NCBI GenBank assembly: GCA_045536015.1
Contig: JAZSMS010000009.1
Location: 1-6,900 of the forward strand
Direction: 5' to 3'
DNA length: 6,900 bases
DNA from: JAZSMS01 sp045536015
GTDB lineage: Bacteria; Bacillota; Clostridia; Christensenellales; QALW01
A model generated the notes under the pieces. The model was not told the origin of the DNA. It made no database searches and worked only from the letters and a program-made list of their open reading frames with translations. Below, piece after piece: positions 4,807 through 6,900 of the stretch. The stretch's first letter is position 1, and every line of letters begins with the position of its first letter. The translations under genes were made by a program, and so were the position numbers.

Positions 4807-4963
4807 GCGACACAGATTTACTATTTTTAATTTGCGAAAGGCGCCTTGCATTTAAAAAAATGCAGACCCTTTTATATAGGCTTTTCGTTAAATGAATAGT
4901 TTTGTGTCGCAGCAAACAGGGTCTTGCGTTTTTTGTGCGCAAGTTCTGCTTGCGCACTTTTTT
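4807..4963 (+). ncRNA. Structured leader RNA of AbrB unit 2 with terminator switch
   Basis: Helices drawn by eye: P1 GCGACACA/TGTGTCGC (4807-4814/4903-4910, perfect); P2 ACTATT/AATAGT (4820-4825/4895-4900); P3 CGAAAGGC/GCTTTTCG (4835-4842/4880-4887, one G-U); P4 TGCATTT/AAATGCA (4847-4853/4858-4864) with an A-rich loop. The strand just after P4, AGACCCT (4864-4870), pairs perfectly with AGGGTCT (4918-4924) outside P1. Then come an antiterminator, CTTGCG/CGCAAG (4923-4928/4938-4943), and a terminator, GTGCGCAAG/CTTGCGCAC (4935-4943/4949-4957), with six T's. SD GGAGGG (4970-4975) follows. The long-range helix and the antiterminator share bases 4923-4924, so forming the first favours termination. 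Confidence 0.7.
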
Positions 4964-4979
4964 ATTAATGGAGGGTTTT

Positions 4980-5156
4980 ATGAGCAGCAAATTTCCTATC
5001 GTTAAAAAAATTGACCGTCTTGGAAGAATTTTAATTTGCTCCGATATACGCAAAATGTACGGCTTTGACACCGATAAAGAAGTCTTAATATACTTAAAAG
5101 AGGACGGCTTTTTTGTTAAGCCTATGCCGCAAGAGGGTATTAAAAAAACCGACTGA
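4980..5156 (+). CDS. AbrB/SpoVT-type transcriptional regulator, copy 2 (canonical)
   Basis: The 58-residue protein is a single AbrB-type domain: VKKIDRLGRILI (8-19), SDIRKMYGF (21-29), then EVLIYLKEDGFFVKP (34-48). GR (15-16) and the basic pair Arg24-Lys25 match AbrB's DNA-contacting arginines, so this copy should bind DNA as a swapped-hairpin dimer. The Pro usually found after the first strand is Cys20. The start is ATG 4980 with GGAGGG 4 bases before; longer upstream readings would run through the leader terminator and are unlikely. The last codons (KKTD, stop) lie inside the 5' arm of the transcription terminator. It is expressed from its own promoter and leader, and may also be reached by read-through from unit 1. 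No toxin partner is visible, so a stand-alone regulator, possibly self-regulating, is the best reading. Confidence 0.9.
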   Translation: MSSKFPIVKKIDRLGRILICSDIRKMYGFDTDKEVLIYLKEDGFFVKPMPQEGIKKTD

Positions 5157-5172
5157 TAAAGTCGGTTTTTTT
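5142..5172. terminator. Bidirectional terminator overlapping the end of AbrB copy 2
   Basis: A 13-bp perfect stem (5142-5154 with 5160-5172; A7CCGACT/AGTCGGT7) has loop GATAA. The TGA stop (5154-5156) is in the stem and loop. Symmetric A/T ends also serve the convergent 5198-5560 gene. AbrB copy 1 keeps a version of the 5' arm (AAAAAACGGAC) without the 3' arm. Confidence 0.92.
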
Positions 5173-5197
5173 GTTTAAAAGCACCGCAAGGTGTGTT

Positions 5198-5560
5198 TTA
5201 TTTTTCTATCCATTCTCCAAATTCTACGTCAACCTTGTAGGCTTTTCCGTCGGCGTAAAAATAAATCATATAATATTCCGAATAGCGAAGATTTCCCTTT
5301 AAAGTTCTGCCTTCCCCTTGTTCGCGCACGCAATAGCCCTTTAAAGAATCTCCGCGCACCTCATCGTATTCGCCGTAGCGCTGCTGTATCTGCTCGGCAG
5401 TTTTTCCGATAATCCACGCATCGTTGTATAAATAATGCGTAGGATGGGTGCACTTAAAAGCAACGGCAAAACAGGCAAGGAGAGAAACTATCGTTGCAAC
5501 CGTGATAACTGCTTTCTTTCTGGCTTTTATAAACAAAAGAATTTTACTGCGGGTAACCAA
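5198..5560 (-). CDS. Membrane-anchored BamE/SmpA-like small protein, 5' end altered by an element
   Basis: The 120-residue reading has a basic start, a hydrophobic helix (about 16-35) and an outside domain. AWIIGKTAEQIQQRYGEYDE (48-67) followed by EYYMIYFYADGKAYKVDVEF resembles the BamE/SmpA fold, where a G-x-(T/S)-xx-x-I...-GxP/Y segment precedes an antiparallel sheet; this is a distant, shape-level match. LLAC (27-30) might be a lipobox. The only start giving the full helix is TTG at 5560, with no SD. It lies inside the terminal repeat of the 5554-5829 element, so the first two to three codons come from the element and the native start and promoter may have been lost. The frame is open upstream through the repeat for about 12 codons. 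Ends at the shared terminator 5142-5172. Confidence 0.65.
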   Translation of the reverse strand: MVTRSKILLFIKARKKAVITVATIVSLLACFAVAFKCTHPTHYLYNDAWIIGKTAEQIQQRYGEYDEVRGDSLKGYCVREQGEGRTLKGNLRYSEYYMIYFYADGKAYKVDVEFGEWIEK

Positions 5561-5580
5561 AGCATTGTAACTTGAACCAG

Positions 5581-5687
5581 CCTCAAACGGCTGAATTTAG
5601 GCATATTTGTGCTTGTCGTCTTTATAAGGCGACCTGCCTTATTGCATCCTTCGTGCCCAAATCTGCTCAAAATTGAGCCGTTTCAGG
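5581..5687. repeat. Nested palindrome inside the MITE-like element
   Basis: Outer arms CCTCAAACGGCTGAATTT (5581-5598) and AAATTGAGCCGTTTCAGG (5670-5687) pair with a few mismatches, continuing to ATTTG/CAAAT (5605-5609/5658-5662). Inside is a separate perfect hairpin, ATAAGGC/GCCTTAT (5624-5630/5636-5642). The whole could form a cruciform or a long RNA hairpin. Confidence 0.75.
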
Positions 5688-5708
5688 TCGCAGATTTTAA
5701 AATGATAA

Positions 5709-5786
5709 AATTTTTGTTTTAACAAGGAAAAGCTCGCAGGTAATATCGGAAATATTATCAAGAGGTTTGACGAAGTTAAAGCGTAA
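5709..5786 (+). pseudogene. Possible 3' remnant of a protein gene inside the element
   Basis: One + frame is open from just after a TAA to TAA at 5784-5786 and reads NKEKLAGNIGNIIKRFDEVKA at its end, which looks like an amphipathic C-terminal helix. There is no ATG and no SD. It could be the leftover end of a passenger or transposase gene, or chance. No family recognised. Confidence 0.25.
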
Positions 5787-5807
5787 ATTTTACATTTTAA
5801 AACCGGT

Positions 5808-6542
5808 TTAAGTTATAATGCTTTGGTTATCTTCGTCAGAAGATAAAAGCTTGTCGTTACGTATTGATTTAATATCGTCAATAATAAACTTAATGCCGTT
5901 AAATAATGCAAGCGGAAAAGTGTAAAAAACGGTTATTGCCAACAAATATTCAAGCACGTCGCCAAACGAAAATGCGCTATTAACGATTATGCCTATCACA
6001 TAGTGAATTATCATAGCACAAAGCAACAAAATATTGCCGCTGATAAATACTATTCTAACCGGCTTTTTGTAATTTTGTGCAAAAACGGGTGTTGTTTTGT
6101 AAATAACAAACTTTAAAGCATTAACTGCAACAAACGGAACTAAAGCAAAGCTGGAATACAAAAAAGGACCAAAAAAAGAGATCGGTACATCAGGATCGTA
6201 TTCTTTAAAACCAGCTGCTACTGAAAGTATAGCAAAACAAATAAGCAAAACGTTAATAACCGTAAACGCTATTTTAAATGCTTTTTTGTCGCTTGTCATT
6301 TTTTTATTTAACGTTAAATCATAATTAACGTTTATCGTTTTAATACCCTCAACAATAAACCTGATAGCGTTAATTATTGCAAGAACAACTACAAAAGGAA
6401 TCCCAAAAAGAAGCCCCGATATAGTAGAAATACTAGTTGTTGAAAACTCAATACCTATCAGCATGTACGTTACAAAAACAACCATAGCGCAAGAGAGTAA
6501 AAGATTGATTACGTTAAATACTTTTGTTTTTTTGTTTTTCAT
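5808..6542 (-). CDS. Membrane protein of three tandem internal repeats, unrecognised family
   Basis: The 244-residue protein has about six membrane helices arranged as three related units, at about 9-70, 93-149 and 165-228. Each unit runs (F/I)xxxNxLLxCAxx..., a polar loop, a second helix with (F)xxPxxxxNAIKFI, and, in units 1 and 3, a charged end (EGIKTI, DDIKSI). So it likely arose by triplication of a two-helix unit. The basic start (MKNKKTK) is cytoplasmic by the positive-inside rule. No catalytic motif or known transporter signature is seen. The ATG at 6542 has GAAAGG about 9 bases before and a good promoter at 6577-6605. The last codons (NQSIIT, stop) come from the terminal repeat of the MITE-like element, so the native C-terminus may be truncated or replaced. 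Apparently a single-gene transcript; no terminator hairpin is seen right after the stop. Confidence 0.75.
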   Translation of the reverse strand: MKNKKTKVFNVINLLLSCAMVVFVTYMLIGIEFSTTSISTISGLLFGIPFVVVLAIINAIRFIVEGIKTINVNYDLTLNKKMTSDKKAFKIAFTVINVLLICFAILSVAAGFKEYDPDVPISFFGPFLYSSFALVPFVAVNALKFVIYKTTPVFAQNYKKPVRIVFISGNILLLCAMIIHYVIGIIVNSAFSFGDVLEYLLAITVFYTFPLALFNGIKFIIDDIKSIRNDKLLSSDEDNQSIIT

Positions 6543-6576
6543 TTTTATTATTGCCTTTCATATTTTATCTAAGTTA

Positions 6577-6605
6577 ATTATATATTGTTTTTTATTTAAT
6601 TTCAA
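6577..6605 (-). promoter_or_regulatory. Promoter of the triple-repeat membrane protein
   Basis: On the - strand TTGAAA (6605-6600), 17 bases, TATAAT (6582-6577): five of six and six of six consensus bases. The ATG at 6542 is about 35 bases downstream. Confidence 0.8.
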
Positions 6606-6696
6606 GAAAAATTTTTGTAAAGCATATCGGGCTTGCCAAGAGAATGCGCGTGTGTTTTGCGTATGCATTTAACGCACAAAAACGGGAGAATACAAC

Positions 6697-6723
6697 TTGC
6701 CGCAAGGCAAATCGCGATAGCGA
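6697..6723. other. Two adjacent tetraloop hairpins downstream of tuf
   Basis: TTGCC-GCAA-GGCAA (6697-6710) and TCGC-GATA-GCGA (6712-6723) stand side by side. No T-tract follows, so they are not classic terminators. The first has a GNRA loop on the + strand. The stretch 6606-6727 otherwise shows nothing but a loose inverted repeat around GCGT/ACGC. They could be part of a dispersed repeat or an mRNA 3' structure. Confidence 0.4.
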
Positions 6724-6729
6724 ACATAA

Positions 6730-6759
6730 AAAAAGAACAGACTTTCGTCTGTTCTTTTT
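6730..6759 (-). terminator. Intrinsic terminator of tuf, same sequence as the pduL terminator
   Basis: A 13-bp stem with GAAA loop on the - strand and T-rich tail, 12 bases after the tuf stop. The 30 bases are identical to 1606-1635 read on the + strand. Confidence 0.92.
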
Positions 6760-6771
6760 GCATAATTTAAA

Positions 6772-6900
6772 TTATTTTACAATACCGGTAACGATACCTG
6801 CGCCAACGGTCTTGCCGCCTTCGCGGATAGCGAAGTGAAGACCCTCTTCGATAGCGATTTCGGTAATAAGGTTAATTTCCATTGTGATGTTATCACCGGG
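6772..6900 (-). CDS. tuf: Translation elongation factor Tu, C-terminal 42 residues (partial)
   Basis: EF-Tu carries aminoacyl-tRNA to the ribosomal A site as a GTP complex. Only the end of domain III is inside the window; the gene continues past the right edge on the - strand. The translation starts PGDNITMEINLITEIAIEEG and continues LHFAIREGGKTVGAGIVTGI before the final VK. It carries the near-invariant PGDN and FAIREGG(K/R)TVGAG of bacterial EF-Tu. The stop is TAA at 6774-6772, followed by its terminator. It anchors the right edge as core genome and is GC-richer than the accessory genes to its left. Confidence 0.97.
   Translation of the reverse strand, partial: PGDNITMEINLITEIAIEEGLHFAIREGGKTVGAGIVTGIVK

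Larger units (their letters stand above)
5554..5829. mobile_element. 276-bp MITE-like element with 27-bp terminal inverted repeats bounded by TA
   Basis: The left end, TAACCAAAGCATTGTAACTT (5554-5573, continuing to 5580), matches the reverse complement of 5803-5829 at 24 of 27 positions. Both ends start with TA, as expected from a TA target duplication of IS630/Tc1-mariner-type transposition. No transposase ORF fits inside, so it would be a non-autonomous element. Its interior holds a nested palindrome (5581-5687) and a 26-codon open stretch (5709-5786). Its left end provides the TTG start of the 5198-5560 reading. Its right end provides the last six codons and stop of the 5808-6542 gene. Family assignment is inference. 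Confidence 0.7.

Noticed and set aside
4902..4979. Longer reading of AbrB copy 2 starting near 4902
   Set aside because: It runs through the leader's closing helix, antiterminator and terminator; homology starts only after ATG 4980.
4481..5156. Toxin-antitoxin module with the AbrB-like proteins as MazE-type antitoxins
   Set aside because: No toxin-sized ORF follows either copy; each ends at a hairpin or terminator.
5191..5412. + strand frame opposite the BamE-like gene
   Set aside because: Arg-rich shadow frame with no SD; the - strand frame has a membrane helix and structured domain.
1..6900. CRISPR array, tRNA or rRNA genes
   Set aside because: No regularly spaced direct repeats and no tRNA cloverleaf or rRNA sequence seen on either strand.

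Overview
This looks like a piece of a Bacillota chromosome, most likely class Clostridia. The DNA is AT-rich, with strong AGGAGG-type ribosome binding sites, TATAAT promoters and short U-tailed hairpin terminators. The right edge carries the end of tuf (EF-Tu), and near the left edge is a stand-alone pduL-type phosphotransacylase. These two conserved genes flank about 5 kb of AT-rich accessory DNA made of small unrecognised genes, duplicated control regions and a small transposon-like element. Genus cannot be called from the sequence.

Layout. 1-1635 (+): a free-standing E2-like (CAT-fold) acyltransferase homologue and pduL, probably one operon, closed by a bidirectional hairpin. 1644-3908 (-): two related four-helix membrane proteins, a membrane-anchored extracytoplasmic protein, and a lytic-transglycosylase/lysozyme-like protein. 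Two copies of a ~115-bp module (promoter-like hexamers plus Shine-Dalgarno) sit before two of these unrelated genes. 4090-5172 (+): a tandem duplication of a complete regulatory unit, each consisting of an AT-rich upstream block, a TTTACA-17-TATAAT promoter, a long structured leader RNA ending in an intrinsic terminator just before the SD, and a small AbrB/SpoVT-type gene. 5198-6542 (-): a BamE-like small membrane-anchored protein and a membrane protein built from three internal repeats. Between them lies a 276-bp element with 27-bp terminal inverted repeats bounded by TA, whose ends run into both genes. 6730-6900 (-): terminator and 3' end of tuf.

The strongest candidate for an undescribed system is the AbrB pair. 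In both leaders a closing helix, inner helices, a long-range pairing to a strand just downstream of the closing helix, an antiterminator and a terminator can be drawn. Several helices keep pairing although the sequence differs between copies. This is what a riboswitch-like or protein-sensing attenuator would look like; no known class was recognised. All structures were drawn by eye and no search or folding was run.
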